From Varanus komodoensis (Eukaryota > Chordata > Lepidosauria > Squamata > Varanidae), in contig NW_025335589.1 of assembly GCF_004798865.1 (NCBI RefSeq), forward strand, positions 8,863,532 through 8,927,531: DNA of 64,000 nucleotides. Direction: 5' to 3'. The notes below the pieces were generated by a model that did not search any database, was not told the DNA's origin, and was given only the letters and a program-made list of their open reading frames with translations. Made by a program: the position numbers and the translations under genes. Below, piece after piece: positions 21,585 through 34,837 of the stretch (its first letter is position 1; every line of letters begins with the position of its first letter).

Positions 21585-24307
21585 CCAACCATGGCATTCT
21601 GCCAAGCCAGTGATTGCCTGCCTGCTGTAAGGGATGAGCCGCTCGCGCACCCTGGCTTTTTTTCCATGCTGGCTTAATGGAACATGCAAATTCACCTCTT
21701 GAGACCATTTCCTTTCCTACTGCTAAAGAATGTTTTCCCATGAGAGCTTGAAAGAAGGTGAGGCTCCTTATGTGGAAACAGTAAATACCATGATGCTGAT
21801 CTGGTTGGCTGGGAAGCATTAAAATTCTCGTCGTTTTCAGGTTATGTTATGTACTCTAGATTTTGAAGGCTGCTGCACAACATTTGTTAGGGTGGGTATA
21901 GCATCTTTATCTGAGACCTCTAGGCAAATTTGTTTTGAATTATACATTGCATAAACATTGCCATCTGTCAATGTAGCAACAATTGGTCAATAATCACCAT
22001 ATTAACTTTTCTCTGGCATTATATCTTTCCATCCACTGCCTGTATTCTACCCCCATATCTCTAGGTTATAATTTCCAAATAACTGCATTTTCTAACACAC
22101 ACACACAAAATGGAATACTGGTGTTGCTTCAGTATTTTAAAACTATACTGCTGGATGTTCACTGAGCAGATGGAGAAGGTGCATATTTGAAATAGAGTGA
22201 ATGTCTATTTTAATCTTTCTCTGGCAACATTCTTCAAGTTTACATATCCTAGAAAGGTGCTGTGGAGCACCCTTTTTTTCAATGCTTTCAGTGGAAATTC
22301 AGAATCTCAGAACTTTCACAGAGGTGGTTAAACTATGAATACCATAAATATTTAAAACACTGTGTAAAATTGAAAATTCATCTCAAGGCCATACAATTTT
22401 CCACAAACTAGTACTTTTCATTGACTCAGGATCACCTTGTATGGTGATAATTATTAGATTGACTATGAAACTGTGCTTAATCTACTTTTAATTTCTTCAT
22501 GAGATAATTCGTGAAAATATACATTATCCTTTTTTTTAAGTCCCCAACTGCATTCTTTCAGCAGTAATGATAGCCATGCTGTGTTCAGCAGGACAGGCTG
22601 TTTCTTGCCATTCTCCTTGCCAATGAGATCCATCACATCTTCTGCTGTTCTCAAGCAAAGCAACCATAAGATTCTGTCCTTGTCTCAACGGTAACCTCAG
22701 TGCTCCCACTACCTAGCTGGAGAGCTTGATGGGCTGCAACCAGATCTAGGTGCAGCATGCACCGCTGCCAGTTGAAGCAGGACAATGGAGAGGCCTTCCA
22801 TGAGCAACTTTTAGCACTCCCCCCCCCCTGCTCCTCGCATCCCTGAATACTTTGTGTAGTATTTTGGGAAGTGGCGGGGCGGGGGGGGGGAGGGCTCCCA
22901 TGGATGGGAATAGGCGGGGAAGTCCACTTCCATCAGATCAAGTACATGTACACAAATATGGGTCCAAGCCTGTGTGTCTATAAGCAAGTATATGCAAGAC
23001 ATTTGTTTTATGACTTAAAGGTTATGATTTGATCCCAACAGAACTCTTAATTGGGCTGAAAGTTAAATAAGGGTGGGAAGAGGAGGTGAGGCAAAAGAAT
23101 TTTCTTGTGCATTTTTTAAAAACTTGAATCCACTATATTCAAATAAATTGAGGTTGATACACAATTAGGTTAGGTCATACCTGCAGTAAAAAGATATCTG
23201 GTTGCTCTAAAAACTACAGGGGCAGACAAACAAGGCTGCTGTCCCTTGGGAAATGGAAATACCAGCAATGATTTTGTTTTGCCTTTGGGCTTAACAGGCC
23301 TCTAGCAGCCATGAAGCAGAGAGCAGAAAAACACGGCAGTGCTTGCTTAACAAAGCAAGTGGGACATTAATTTTAGGTGGTGTCTATACTGATATTCTAA
23401 TGCTTGATTTCCTATTGCTATCAAATCAGTTCTGAAATAATCTGAAGTCATACAATCTGCTTTCCAAAAAAAAAAAAAAAAGGCATATGTACACAAAGGC
23501 AGAAGATACTGAGGGGAGTACTTCTGTGACTTGTTGATAGCATCTAGATGAGGGCTGGATCACTCTGATGCTCAGCTCTGAGGTCAGAAGAAAGCTCTGG
23601 CCTCCGAACTAGGTATCAACAGCTGAATTCCCTTCCCCTCTGTGCTTGCTACTTCTCCACAGTTGCAAAAGCGACTTTAAAGAAAGGGGTCTGGGGATGT
23701 TCTGGGGGGTAGTGTGGGGAGACAAAAGAAGTAGGAGGAATCCTGGAAATGCCTCAGCCCCTTTCTTCCTCCTCTGAAGCACAGAAGTCAGGCAGCTGGA
23801 AGCAGCCCTTTGGCTTGGTTGCACAAGCAAGATCGTCTTCTCACATCCCTCTTGTTCTGTGCAGGATGCAGGCCAGGTCTGGAGGGGTGTGGGCAGTTTT
23901 GTTGGATTGTGCCCTCAGAGTGATTGAAAATCCACAGGAAAAGGATGCTAGAAACGACTTCTGAAGCATGTTTCATTGCTTTTAAGTGTAAGCAATTGCT
24001 GCACTTCTGATGCTACTAAAGAAAATGCGTTTTTAAAATGTGCCTTAGACTTTTCAAAAATAGAGTGAAATAATACCTGTCCTCAGCTGCAAGGAGCATC
24101 TTCTGGAAAAAGAAAGTCTCACACATCTGTGCATATATCTAACTGTGAGTCTTCTGAATATTTTGTCTGAGAGAGACTTTCTGTCAGGTCAAACGGGAAG
24201 AGACCACATTTGCAAGAGTAGCCTGGAAGAGAGAAGGAGAAAGACTTCACCTGCACACAAATGTTCTTTCACTGAAGAAAACTATAGCTGAATAAGATTG
24301 GGTTTCC
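21585..24307. other. Unassigned stretch
   Basis: No gene. Small features: an interrupted C run near 22819 and G run near 22882, a 16-base A run at 23466-23481, and an AC run near 22097. No transposon recognised. Confidence 0.5.
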
Positions 24308-24326
24308 ACCCCCCCCCCCCGCCCCC
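24308..24326. repeat. Poly-C tract
   Basis: C run interrupted by one G. Similar homopolymer C or G runs occur at 6776-6789, 30002-30014, 33697-33709 and 34034-34046. Confidence 0.9.
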
Positions 24327-25516
24327 TGGTCTAAGGAGACATCAGTTCCTCCATGACATAACTGACTACTATGCCAATCCCAACCTTCATTGCAGGCCTA
24401 CTTTGCAAGATATTCTCTCATAATCCTTATAACGCCAGTATAAAAGCATAAACAGCACTGGTATCTTGCGACCAGTTTCATGACCAATGAACAAACTGTG
24501 CACTTGACTTTGGCACTGATTTCCTTTAAGTAATCATTCAGCCCAATCTTTCCTCCTAAAAGTTCTGTAAAAGCTGAATCACATACCCACTTGTGCTCTT
24601 AGCTGATGCTTATCTTTCTTGCTAGATTGATGAATACCTGGAACAAATGCATCATCGGAATTGCTTGTCTCAAGTATAAAACGCTAAATGCACACAGGTG
24701 CAATTCAACTCAAATTTGTAAGGTTTATGGTGGGATACATATTTCTGGTTTTTGCTCGTGGCAAATTTCAAACAAGTAATGTTTCAATCCAGACAGGGAA
24801 ACAGGTTGGCTGAACAAAAGCAAATAGGCCACGTGAACTGATTATCAGAGTTAATTGGTCTGCACTGTAACAAGAAAGCTGTGAGTGTAGTGGTAAAACA
24901 TCAGCATCCACTGCACGTAGTTGCAAAATAGATACAACTCAGCATTAGGGTGAATAAATCCAATAGGAAGCCCATGAGAATCTAGACCATTAAATTGTAA
25001 ACAAGTGCACATTTGGTAAGTGCAATTTTTGCAGCTTTCTAGCACTATGACTGGTGAGCCATCACCTGCCGACACTTTCTGCTTTCAAAACTGTTAAAAG
25101 GCTAAGGATAGGTAGATCAATCTAGTTCCAGCCTATGTCCTTTGGGCACGGTTCATGCATAAGTCTGTTCCCTCCTGTTTTTACATTAAATGTGTATTAA
25201 AATATATATTTCAGACATTTTTTTTCACAAAATCAATGTTGGTGAACAATTGTGTTGCAAAATACCAGATACTTGGAATCTTGTTTTTCCCAGGTCCTTA
25301 ATCCCAATAAATTATTATCTTACCATATGGGCTGCTTTGAATTATAATTTTGGGTGTGTCTCCAAGCAAGGCTTTGAATATGCAGTTAACATGATCCATT
25401 CAGGGAATTTTACAGGGCTCCAATGTTGTCATCGACTTATAATCCTTCCATGTTTTCCACTGTTTCTTCCATTTGCTTTCCTGCTTGCTCTCTCTCTCCC
25501 CACCCTCCCCCTCCCC
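24327..25516. other. Unassigned stretch, possible conserved non-coding element
   Basis: 24650-25080 is AT-rich, without repeats or low complexity, with balanced composition and homeodomain-type words such as TTAATTGG. That style is common in conserved non-coding elements, but this cannot be shown from one sequence. Confidence 0.3.
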
Positions 25517-25571
<55 letters not shown>

Positions 25572-25573
25572 TC
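25517..25573. repeat. (CTTT)n microsatellite
   Basis: Perfect CTTT tetranucleotide run after a C/T-rich lead-in. Creates artefact frames of Phe-Leu-Ser (plus) and Lys-Glu-Arg (minus) repeats. Confidence 0.97.
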
Positions 25574-26674
25574 CCTGAACATGGAAAATCTAGCAAGAAA
25601 GAAAAATGGAATAGCCGTGCAATGCCTCCTGGTTGCTAGAGCTAGGGCCACTTGGAAGCACCCAATGTCACATAATTGAGTCAGAAGTTTGCCAGAAGAT
25701 TGGATTATAGGTAGTAGGCAATCTGCTTCCATGCAAAAAAAAGCTAGTGAATGAAAAAAGCAAAATAATATAATACCAACAAAACCTTTGACCCCCAACT
25801 CTGAACAATTTTTGACATGCTTATTCAGTGGAGAAATACTCTTCCTCCTTGTTCATGATACAGCACAAATGTGTATCTTGGGTTTTCAAGGGCATCCTAA
25901 ATCCTTTAAAGATGGATAAACTCCTAAGCAGCAAGACCAGAGAGCAACTGGGATATGTAAGCATTGTGATAAAAATAATCCTGCTGTCTGCCTGGTAAAA
26001 AACACACAGATGTTCTACTAGTAATTATTATGATGGTAATTCATATAACTAGAAATAAAATAAAGCATCATTGTTTACTGCTGTCTGTTCTCCCCAGATA
26101 CCATAGGAAATGAGAAAGACAATCTCAGAGGTTTTACTCTTGGTAAATGTTTTTTTCCTCCTCCATTTCATCAGGAGTAAACATAGAAATAAAAATAGTT
26201 TTCATACATATGGCACATGAGATGCAAATAGATGTTTCACTCATTCTTTCCCACCAGAGGCTGTACAGCCTTTTTTAGGAAGATCAGATCAAATGCTGTC
26301 CTTGTTTAAACAGAAGACTTCGTTACTTTCTACTGTAAAATAGTTTGTAACGAAGAGAACAATCTAGCCAACTGAAAGGTCCCCTACATGAACTCCATTT
26401 GAATGAAGAGGGGTCATGCATCAGTCTGGTAGACTGCAATAATATCCAATGGACTTCCATTCTAACATGTTTCGTGCAGCCAAGCTCCCTTTGGCATAAC
26501 TCTTCTCACAGAAAAACATCTGAGTTAGTCTCATCTAGTTTTGTAATTTTTAGGAAGCATATGCTCTTTTTGGATAAGAATCAACATATTCTTTGAGTGA
26601 CGAAAATACAGTCACAAAGATTTGATGTATGTGAATTCATGGCAGAAAATAACTAGATCTTCAGGATAGCCAAA

Positions 26675-26679
<5 letters not shown>
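25574..26679. other. Unassigned stretch
   Basis: No gene or repeat recognised. Confidence 0.5.
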
Positions 26680-26718
<39 letters not shown>

Positions 26719-26719
26719 C
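26680..26719. repeat. (CA)n microsatellite
   Basis: AC/CA dinucleotide run with one CG interruption near the end. Confidence 0.97.
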
Positions 26720-27224
26720 CCTTCAGCTTTTCTGCCTGTCTTTTCTGAGTGCTAATTTCAAGATTCCACAGCCCTGTTAGTAAAATTATGATTATAGAAA
26801 CCCAAATTCCTTTCCTGGTTTCCTACAAGCTTTGTGGGAAAATGAGGGGCTGATTCACTCGACACTGCAGTGCAATGTCCTTTCAGAATGCAATGAACGT
26901 TGTTCATCTGTAGTGTTTGGTCATGTTGCACTGAGGGCTGGCTGAAACTATGAGTTAATTTATCAGGTAGTAACTTAACACACAGGCATGTAACTGATTG
27001 CTAAGACGACGATCTATATTGTCTTGCCAAGCAGTAAGGAGAATTTTCCTGATCCTTAGAATTCTGATAATGAGCAGAAGCACAGGAAGATTTTTCTCAA
27101 TGCATGACAATAAACCATAAATTCATGAAAAAGATGTTTGTTTCTTGGCATATTATTGTATTTTTACTGTCTGGCTGGAGTAGAAGCACGTATGAGAAGT
27201 TCTCCCTGCCCGTTCCATCATTCC
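26720..27224. other. Unassigned stretch
   Basis: No gene. GGGCTGATTCACTCGACACTGC at about 26850-26870 recalls the TTCACACRACA ends of the MITE family, without further support. Confidence 0.4.
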
Positions 27225-27300
27225 TCATTGTTGGCAATGCTGGAAAAGACTGATGGGGGTTGCAGTCCAACAGCATCCGGAGGGTCACACACTCCCCTCT
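27225..27300 (+). repeat. Squamate GGGAGTTGTAG-type interspersed repeat fragment
   Basis: GTTGGCAATGCTGG, then GGGGGTTGCAGTCCAACAGC and ATCCGGAGGGTCACAC match the GGGAGTTGYAGTCCAACAACATCTGGAGGG form of the repeat also seen at 13535 and 37535. Confidence 0.6.
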
Positions 27301-28354
27301 CTTGTTATATACCTTAATTTGGAAAGGTGGGTGTTATGAATTGCCCTGCCTCAGGCAGAGAAATATCTTGGGTTAGCCCTGGTAATACAGTGACAAACCT
27401 ACCAAGTGGTTATATGGTAAAGTATAATATGTTTTGGCCAAGAAGCATTGGCATGAGGTAACTTTGCCCCTTCAACATGCATGGGGTAAAAATACAAAGT
27501 ATCATCTCTTGAATTTTTCTAAAACTGGAACATGATTCAGGGTGTTTTTGAATACTGTCTAGCTACATAGGGTGCTTTTATATGATGGTACTATGTCAGC
27601 AACGAGGAGAAATGTCTAGCAAACTCAGAATGATGAAAGAAAACATTATAAGATTGCCTAAATCCTAAACAGGAAGTGAAGAGATTTAATCGAACAGGCA
27701 CCTTATCAGAAGGCATTTTCCCCTGATGGAGAGGGCTAATTTATTGTCGCGATTCCAATCACTTCATAAAAAGCCAGTGTGGATTTGGTTTACTTTGATG
27801 AGGTTTATTGCAAGATTCTGGAAAATCAATTTTACTGTGAGCAATATTAAACCCAAAGGAATATAAACTGTATATGTACTACACATAACTTTTTATTATT
27901 ACTCAGTGGATCGCTGGGGAAATTATATGTTTACCATGAAGAAGGGTTATGGCTCCCATTCATTGTCTTGGGCAAGTCCCAGCCTACCTATCCCAGAGAA
28001 ATAAAATAAAAATGTTAAGGTGCTTGAACCAACACTTAACTCATCTTCACCTGGCCTGGGGTATATGATGGTTCAATGGCAGTGGATTGATTTTCAGTAG
28101 CACTTCAAATTATGGCAACATGGCCTTTTCATATTCCTTCTAGACAAGTAGTGAATGTAGTCACTCCATATACAATCATTAGTTGTTAAGGCATAGATAA
28201 TTTCTGTCCCCAGAACAGTTTGACAGTCCACAAAAGTAGTCAGAAAGGGTTCTACTTTGATATTATCTGGTTGGATTGCTGGTTAAAATTACTCGAATTA
28301 CCATTTCTCATCTTTTCAGATATTTTAGTGTAATTTATTTGGTTTGGAATTTTA
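27301..28354. other. Unassigned stretch
   Basis: AT-rich, nothing identifiable. Confidence 0.5.
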
Positions 28355-28440
28355 CAACACAATCCTATGTGGGTCTACACAGAAGTAAGTCCCACTGAGT
28401 TCAATTAATCTTATTCCAGGTGAGTGAATAATTATAGCCT
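28355..28440. repeat. Short squamate interspersed repeat (AAGTAAGTCCCA type)
   Basis: ACACAATCCTATGTGGGTCT, then CAGAAGTAAGTCCCACTGAG and TTATTCCAGGTGAGTGAATA. This is a short, nearly palindromic repeat common in lizard genomes (one arm AAGTAAGTCCCA...TTCAAT, the other a complementary CTTACTCCCAGG-like arm). Another copy is at 39665-39765. Confidence 0.65.
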
Positions 28441-28799
28441 CAGAATCCCAAGTGGGGAAGGGATAGGACCAACATTTTACTAATTCCTTACTCTTGCGTA
28501 AGAGTCACTATGGCCCACATGTTGTGGATGAAACTCTAGAGAAAAACAGATGGAGAGGAAAGATTTAAGTCCCCTTCCTGATACACTGTGGTCCTGACCT
28601 GAATCAACTTGCACAAGGCTAAAAAAACCCTTCAAGCATAACTGCACCGTCAGTGATTAGGAGAATAATTAGTGTGGTTTTAAAGTGTTCTCTTAAAGGA
28701 CTGACACTGTACAGATAGCGTGTTCATCGTGGAACACTCCATTGTCTGTACGGTTTGCTGTCCAGAGCAAGGCAGAGCAGGAGAGCAGCGGAAGCGCTG
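28441..28799. other. Unassigned stretch
   Basis: Nothing identifiable before the L2 tail. Confidence 0.5.
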
Positions 28800-29135
28800 G
28801 TGGTGGAGTAACAGAAGCAGCTCCCCACTCAGGCCTGGCAGGCACCTGCTTCAGTATCTTTTCAGCACCTGGTTAAGGTTAAGACTTCTACCCCTGGGCA
28901 TTTAATCGTTCTAATATTATATTGAGACATGTGCAACTTGCTCCAACTAGTCTTATAATTTAACTTGTATAAATTGTAGCTTTTTACATTTTAAATTTGT
29001 TTTAGATTGCACTTTTAAATTCTGTATTGTAATTTTGTCATGTTTTTATTGTTTCTGTATTTTATGTGTTCTTGTAAGCAGCCCAGAGAACATGAATTAT
29101 TGGGCAGTATAAAAATGATGATGCAACTAATAATA
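28800..29135 (+). mobile_element. L2-clade LINE, 3' tail
   Basis: End of the coding region is represented by CTGGTTAAGGTTAAGACTTC and ACCCCTGGGCATTTAA, matching the GTCAGGTTAAAAC...CCCAGGCATTT block of the squamate L2. A T-rich UTR follows, then the terminal block CAGCCCAGAGAACATGAATT with ATTGGGCAGTATAAAAATGA. The pairing CAGCCCA / TTGGGCAG is a sequence variant of the family hairpin. Confidence 0.75.
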
Positions 29136-31500
29136 GTAGTAATAGATAGCTTCCTATTCCTCTGCTCTTCTTTTTAGAACAAGATGGCTTTTGAGCCTAT
29201 CAAGCTTATTCACTCACTGGAGGATGGGCTTTGGGCGATGGGCAGCTCTGTGGATTTTGTGTCTGTCCATCCTCCTGCTTCCTTGACCTATTCAACCCTC
29301 CCAGCTTCTTCTGAGGATTCTTTGTGTCCTTGGAAGAGATGATGCCACAGTACTTTCCAGAGTTGGGTGAGAATTCCTTACTCAGAATTGCTCTCCTGAG
29401 GTCATAGTGCATCAATGGTGTTAGGAGGCAAACTCCACTGCATTGTATGGACCCTGGGGTCCCTCTGTTAATCATACAAGGTTGCACATTTCCCCCATTG
29501 TATTTTAGTTTTAGCATTTCTACTGTAACTGGAACAATGTATATACCATATGTACACTGCATACACTCTGCATAACAGTCCCATGAATTAGAAGGAAATA
29601 GGATCACACTTCCCCAGTACTTCTGCATTCTGCAAAAAGAAAAAAACAAAAACCCTCCCCTGGATGAATGGGAAAGCATGCATACTGAGAAGGGGAAGTG
29701 GAAACATCTGCTCACGACTTGCTACTGTATCTCTGGACCGGACTAGGAATTCAAGAGCCCGTTTAAAAAGAACTTTGAAAAATCATTTTTAAAAACCAGA
29801 TTGGATAGTTTAAATAGAGGAAGGTGATCTCAGGCATGCACACTAGGATGGCAATTAACTTGCAACCTTTCAGGGAGGGACGTGCTGAAACAACTTCGGT
29901 CAGATTGGACAGCCTGGCATTTTATGCACTATTCTGCAACAGATGTGACTTGTTTCATCTATATTCTTTATGATGCCATCATTGGCTCCCAAAGATTGCC
30001 ACCCCCCCCCCCCCAAAAGACTGGCCCTGTTGGGGATAACACCATTTTTGTAAGATGTCCAGGTAATCACAGCTTTTGCATCTTTTGAATAAGTTATCTG
30101 AAAGGGGTTCTTGGTCTGTCATCCCTTTTTGGTGGTTAGTGCTCGGGCATTTTAAACTAGGAGCTGCCCTTTTCTTTTTTTCTTTTTGACCAGAAATTCC
30201 TAATGTGGGCAGAAATTGTTCATGAGCAAATGGTGCTGGACAGGGCAGCTCTGCCAGTCCCCCTTGAGGTGGCTGCTCAGTAAACACTTCTTTCTTTCAG
30301 TCTAGATCATTCAATGAACGTAATCTATGCATTGTCTGAAGAATGGTATGTCTTGAAAACAAAAATGTGGCATCACACTCAAACCAGTCAACCCACATTT
30401 ACAGTGTTAAAAAGAATGAGGCATACCTCCAAGGCCATGAAACTTAGACACCTCAGACTTGTTATGCGTACTAATGGGACCCTACAATGGTGCCTTTCAG
30501 GATTATTTCGTTGTTAAAAGACCTTAATTGTATTTAATTGAAATGTGTTTGTGTGTTTCAAGTCTGCAATATTATCTTTAATGCACAACCTTGCAGTCAA
30601 TATGGTTTGGGGGAGTAGTCTAAGAGAGGGAGCAGCATCCCCCACCCCAACCCAGGAGCCTTCCTGCACACGGGGAGAATGACTTTCCCTATTGGTGGAC
30701 TCCTTCTTTCATGAGCTGTCCCAAAATAACTATTTCTAGGCTGCTGTCAGTCAGGAGGATGGCCATTTTGCCACACTAGTCTATTCAGCTGTTTGGGGAA
30801 TTTCTGGGTCCAAGTGCCAAGGACCCCTCTCTTCAACCTAACCAAAGGAAAAAGCAGACAAACAAACAAAAATGCTTTGGAATTTATTGCCCAAAACTCA
30901 GATACATAGCACTTAATACAAGCTAAGTAAATTAGCAATTTTGTAACCAAGCAGTCCTTCACGTCAGAAAAATTCCCTTTGTAAACAACACAGCCAGCAA
31001 TACAAGTATTTAGATGGGAGTTTGGGAGGAAAGTGTGGAAAAGCCACAATTATTCACATGGATTTCCAAATAAAATAAAGTCAATCTAATTTGTCTAGTA
31101 ACATTTTAACTACTTAAGCACAATTGGGGTTCCAGAGCATATGGTCTGTCAACAAACATCTCTTGGTGTCCAATTAGATGGGATTTGGAACTCTCTCAAG
31201 GACTAAACAACTCTTATTTTTATGGGCATCTGAGCAGTAAAAGCTGGTCCCTTCACAGAGCTTGATTCTTGTTTTGTCCAATATTGCACTTCTAGCCAGC
31301 AAATCAGAAAATTATTTAGCACCTCGAAGCTTACATCTCAAAAGACCCAGTCAGTTTGAACCAGGTAGCTCATTATATAAACACATAACGTAATGTTTTT
31401 GTTATGCATCAGGGAAGAAGGTGAGATGAGCCTATTCAGATATTCCAGCATAATGCTAATGGATCAGATGCTGAGATGCATCAGAAGAGAGGTTACTCAC
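29136..31500. other. Unassigned stretch
   Basis: A 169-residue minus frame at 29206-29715 shows no domain I know and no compositional sign of coding, so it is not called. A 13-base C run lies at 30002-30014. No transposon recognised. Confidence 0.45.
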
Positions 31501-31676
31501 CGACTTCAGCATGCCCTGTGTCTGCGGGTGGCAGTGGCTGCGTCCACACTTGTCTGGGGCAGGCACAGTTTGCCCAAATCTGACAGCTGCGCTATTTTGC
31601 TTGGAGCCTTTGATATACCAAACAAAAATAACCACAATCACTACGCTCACCAGGATGCAGTGATAGGCAAGTGAAT
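31501..31676 (-). CDS. Candidate internal exon of a single-pass membrane protein (tentative)
   Basis: The minus-strand frame encodes HCILVSVVIVVIFVWYIKG: a hydrophobic segment of about 18 residues followed at once by basic residues (KGSK), as expected for a transmembrane helix with a cytoplasmic stop-transfer. A 30-odd residue tail follows with Cys and His (DKCGRSHCHPQ) and ends GMLKS. The frame ends in phase at a good splice donor (TCG before GTGAGTAACC, donor G at 31500). A possible but weak acceptor (CTCACCAG) lies just upstream, giving a 176-nt exon. Several CpG sites stand out against the CpG-poor surroundings. No family recognised, no partner exon seen. Chance remains quite possible. 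Confidence 0.25.
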
Positions 31677-33446
31677 CTGGTGAGTCCGTTCACCAAGAGA
31701 AGGGAGCATTTCAGCTTGGAAAAAGGTTCTGGCTACAGATTTATAAGAATAAATCCTGCTCGACCTCCCCTTTGCAAGGGAGCAGACAGATCGGCTGAGG
31801 TTGTACATGTGAAACCTGATTTAAAGCGAACTTCCTGTTTCTCAGTTATTTGGAGTGGGAAAGCATGGGGAGTAGGAAATGAACCCACCTCCATGCATTT
31901 CCTCCCAAATAACCGGTACCTTATTTCCTACATGCACCAGCACCTTTCTTTCCATCTTGAACTGCACCAGAATGGAAGCATTTGGGATCAAAGCAATATT
32001 TCAAATCTTATGCAATGCATATATGATTACAGGGCAAATCCAAACAGTCTGTTTTAATGGAAGCTGTTCTGAAGAAGATTTATGGCACAATGAGTACTGA
32101 GTGTTACTTTTCAAAGAAAATTAGTGTTGTTTATGTTGTATTTCAGATCATCAATGTCATTTTCAAAGGCAGCTATTAAAACATATGCAGTACATTAATC
32201 CTTATTATTTTGGTTGCAATCAGGCCCAGAATTGATTTTCAGGGGCTTACTTTGTGCAGCGTTTCAGCTTTTATATCTGTATCATTATATTATATCATTA
32301 TATATAAGTAATCTGTAGATTCTTTAGTTCTCTATCTTGTATTATATAATAATGTGCATATATAGACTGATTAAAAAGTTTAGTTCCTTCTCACTCATGT
32401 AAAGTTATGCAGAACTGAATAATGCCTGGAATTCTTCCCTTCTGCCACTGCTAATTTGGAAACTAAACTTTATATATTCTCTATTTATATGTTTATATTC
32501 TTTTTTATTTAAACCAGATGTGTTTATATGTGTTTTATATAAAGGGATTGCAAGAACAAGGATTTTCAAGAAAATGATGAAAGGGAGAAAGAACCATACA
32601 AGGGAATAGAGATTTGGTCAATATATGTATCTGATCAGCTCAATATGTCTGGTGTCCTTTAGGTGTTGTTTTGACATACATTAGATGCTAGCTAGAATTA
32701 CTTTTTACATTTGTCTTCATTGAGTTTCTACATATGTGGCTAAGGAGAATCCACAGTACTAAAATAACCCTAATAATATGAAGTACAAAATAATTCATTT
32801 GCTAAAATAAAAATTCCAGCAATGAAGTAATCACGGCCATATTTCAAACAGGTTTGTTTTCTTCATTGCCTGTCTGTATGAATGTTCCTTTACCCTTCAT
32901 AGTATATTCCAATAAAGGCAATAATTAGCTGTGAAAGAAATACCTGTTTTTCATTTACATTCAGGATTTATGCACAAAATAACTAAATTATACTTAGGTA
33001 GCTAAACAAATTATGCAAAATGATATACAATGAATATTTTATATCTTGGAACCCTAAAGCTTTTGACAATTTTAAGTCTCCAAATCCTGGACCAGACCCA
33101 AATGAATTCAGCAACAGGTAAGTTTTTCTTTATTCTAAAACTTCACTCCTGGCTGTGTTTTGTGTATGTGTGTACATGTGTGAGTGTGAGTGTTTTAAGA
33201 CTCCTCTACTCTATAATATTAATAAGAAAGTCTCAAGGGTCCTTATGCAAAACAGAGAGATATTTCCTGCAACTGGCATTCTTTCTAGTTTTGCAGAACA
33301 CTGGGAAGGTATTCCCTATATAGCTTTTGAACAGATTTTGAAATTCTTATAATCACATGAAATGAAATGAGGTGTGCAAATGTAGGAATAAGTAAAAAAT
33401 ATATTCAATCTGCTGTGGATAAGATGCATTTCAAGATATCCCAGGG
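31677..33446. other. Unassigned AT-rich stretch
   Basis: No gene. 32100-33050 is markedly AT-rich with repeated TATAT-type words. Nothing else identifiable. Confidence 0.5.
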
Positions 33447-33476
33447 TTTTTTGTTTTGTTTTGTTTTGTTTTTTTT
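33447..33476. repeat. (TTTTG)n microsatellite
   Basis: Several TTTTG/GTTTT pentamers ending in a T run. Confidence 0.9.
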
Positions 33477-34837
33477 AATTTTGAAAAAGTGTCTTTCAGG
33501 ATACTGTGCCCTTGAAAAATGTGTCCTGCTTCTCCCATGAAGAATTACATTTTTGCATACATTAAGGGCACAGGATTTCTCAGAACTCCAGCTCTGAGAC
33601 CCTGCAACCTTGGAGCTGGTATTCCAGCCCCAACTGTTTTTGCTGGCTTAGAAAGGACCACACTGGCTTCCCCACCCTGAAGTTGTAACTTGCCCTGGGG
33701 GGGGGGGGGAGGCTGTGGGGGCGTAGACATATGCTGATTCCAGTGGGCACTCAACCACCTTCCTCCCAGCTCCCTGGCACTAAATCTAGATAGGCAAAAA
33801 GAGCTGCCCAGACAAGCTGCATATTCCAAGGCCAGGCAGCAAGCACTGCCACCCTGTCTTGTGCCTTGGACTGGATGCTCACACACTGCTGAGCTCACAG
33901 AGATGATAGGGCTGCACTCTGTATGAACAACACAATGGATACCTGTATGATCAATTGTACTTGGAGATGTACGAGGAATTCTTTTTGGAGGTGGGAATCC
34001 ATTGGATTCCCTGGACTGAGCTCCTGGACTTTACCCCCCCCCCCCCATTTGGCTATACGCCCGATGTCCTGACTGCACAGGCTGCATCCTGCTTCCCTGC
34101 CTTTGTACTGCACATGCAATAGAAGAAGGTTGCCAGTTTCCCAGCAGGATCTTCCTCGCAGCTCAGCTTCCTAAGTGAGGGATACACACAAGAAAGAAGT
34201 CTGACGAACAGAAGAGGGCCAGATTCCAAAGGAATCATCACAACCCTAATTAGACTGGATCATGCAATAATTAATTATGTCAAGCAACTTTTTGCATTAT
34301 TTCTGATGTAGTCTGCTGAAGAGATTTGTGGTGTAATAAAGCAAACATGTGTCTATCTTAGAAATTAGTGAAAATAACATCCAAATAATATCCAATTTTG
34401 TGATTTTGTGCAAATGGAGTTACAGAAGTGTCTTGGCATTTTGGTTTGGCTCCAGAACTTTTGCAGCCTGTTTCAGTAACAATATGCTTAAGAGGCTCCA
34501 GATTAAATTTATGCAGAAATCCATGGCAATGTTCCATATTTTTTTACATTTGGAATTATTTTTACTACAAAATGTCCTAAAAAGTTGTCTGGTAATTCAC
34601 TCAAAAGCAATACAGTTAGAACAAATATGACCACTTTTGAAACATGGCTTTAAAATGACAGCAGCAATACAAATTGATTACAATAGGATTATTTAAAAGC
34701 ATTTTTCTTTTAAAAAGATTCATTATGGAAGAGAACAACAAGATGAGTCTATTCATAACACTTAAATGGCAGAAAACCAATGCTTTGTTTTGTGAATTTT
34801 CGTAGATGTGTGTTTGTGTGCAGGCTTTACTTATTAT
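33477..34837. other. Unassigned stretch with poly-G and poly-C runs
   Basis: A 13-base G run (33697-33709) and a 13-base C run (34034-34046) lie about 325 bases apart and could pair. The 117-residue minus frame at 33545-33898 runs through the G tract (poly-Pro) and is rejected as a gene. Confidence 0.5.

Noticed and set aside
21236-21819. Ser-Leu and Arg-Ser rich frames
   Set aside because: They are translations of the GAGAGC/GA microsatellite.
29206-29715. 169-residue open frame on the minus strand
   Set aside because: No recognisable domain or supporting signals; length is within chance for a 64-kb window.
33545-33898. 117-residue minus frame with a Pro run
   Set aside because: The Pro run is the poly-G tract; the remainder has no domain.
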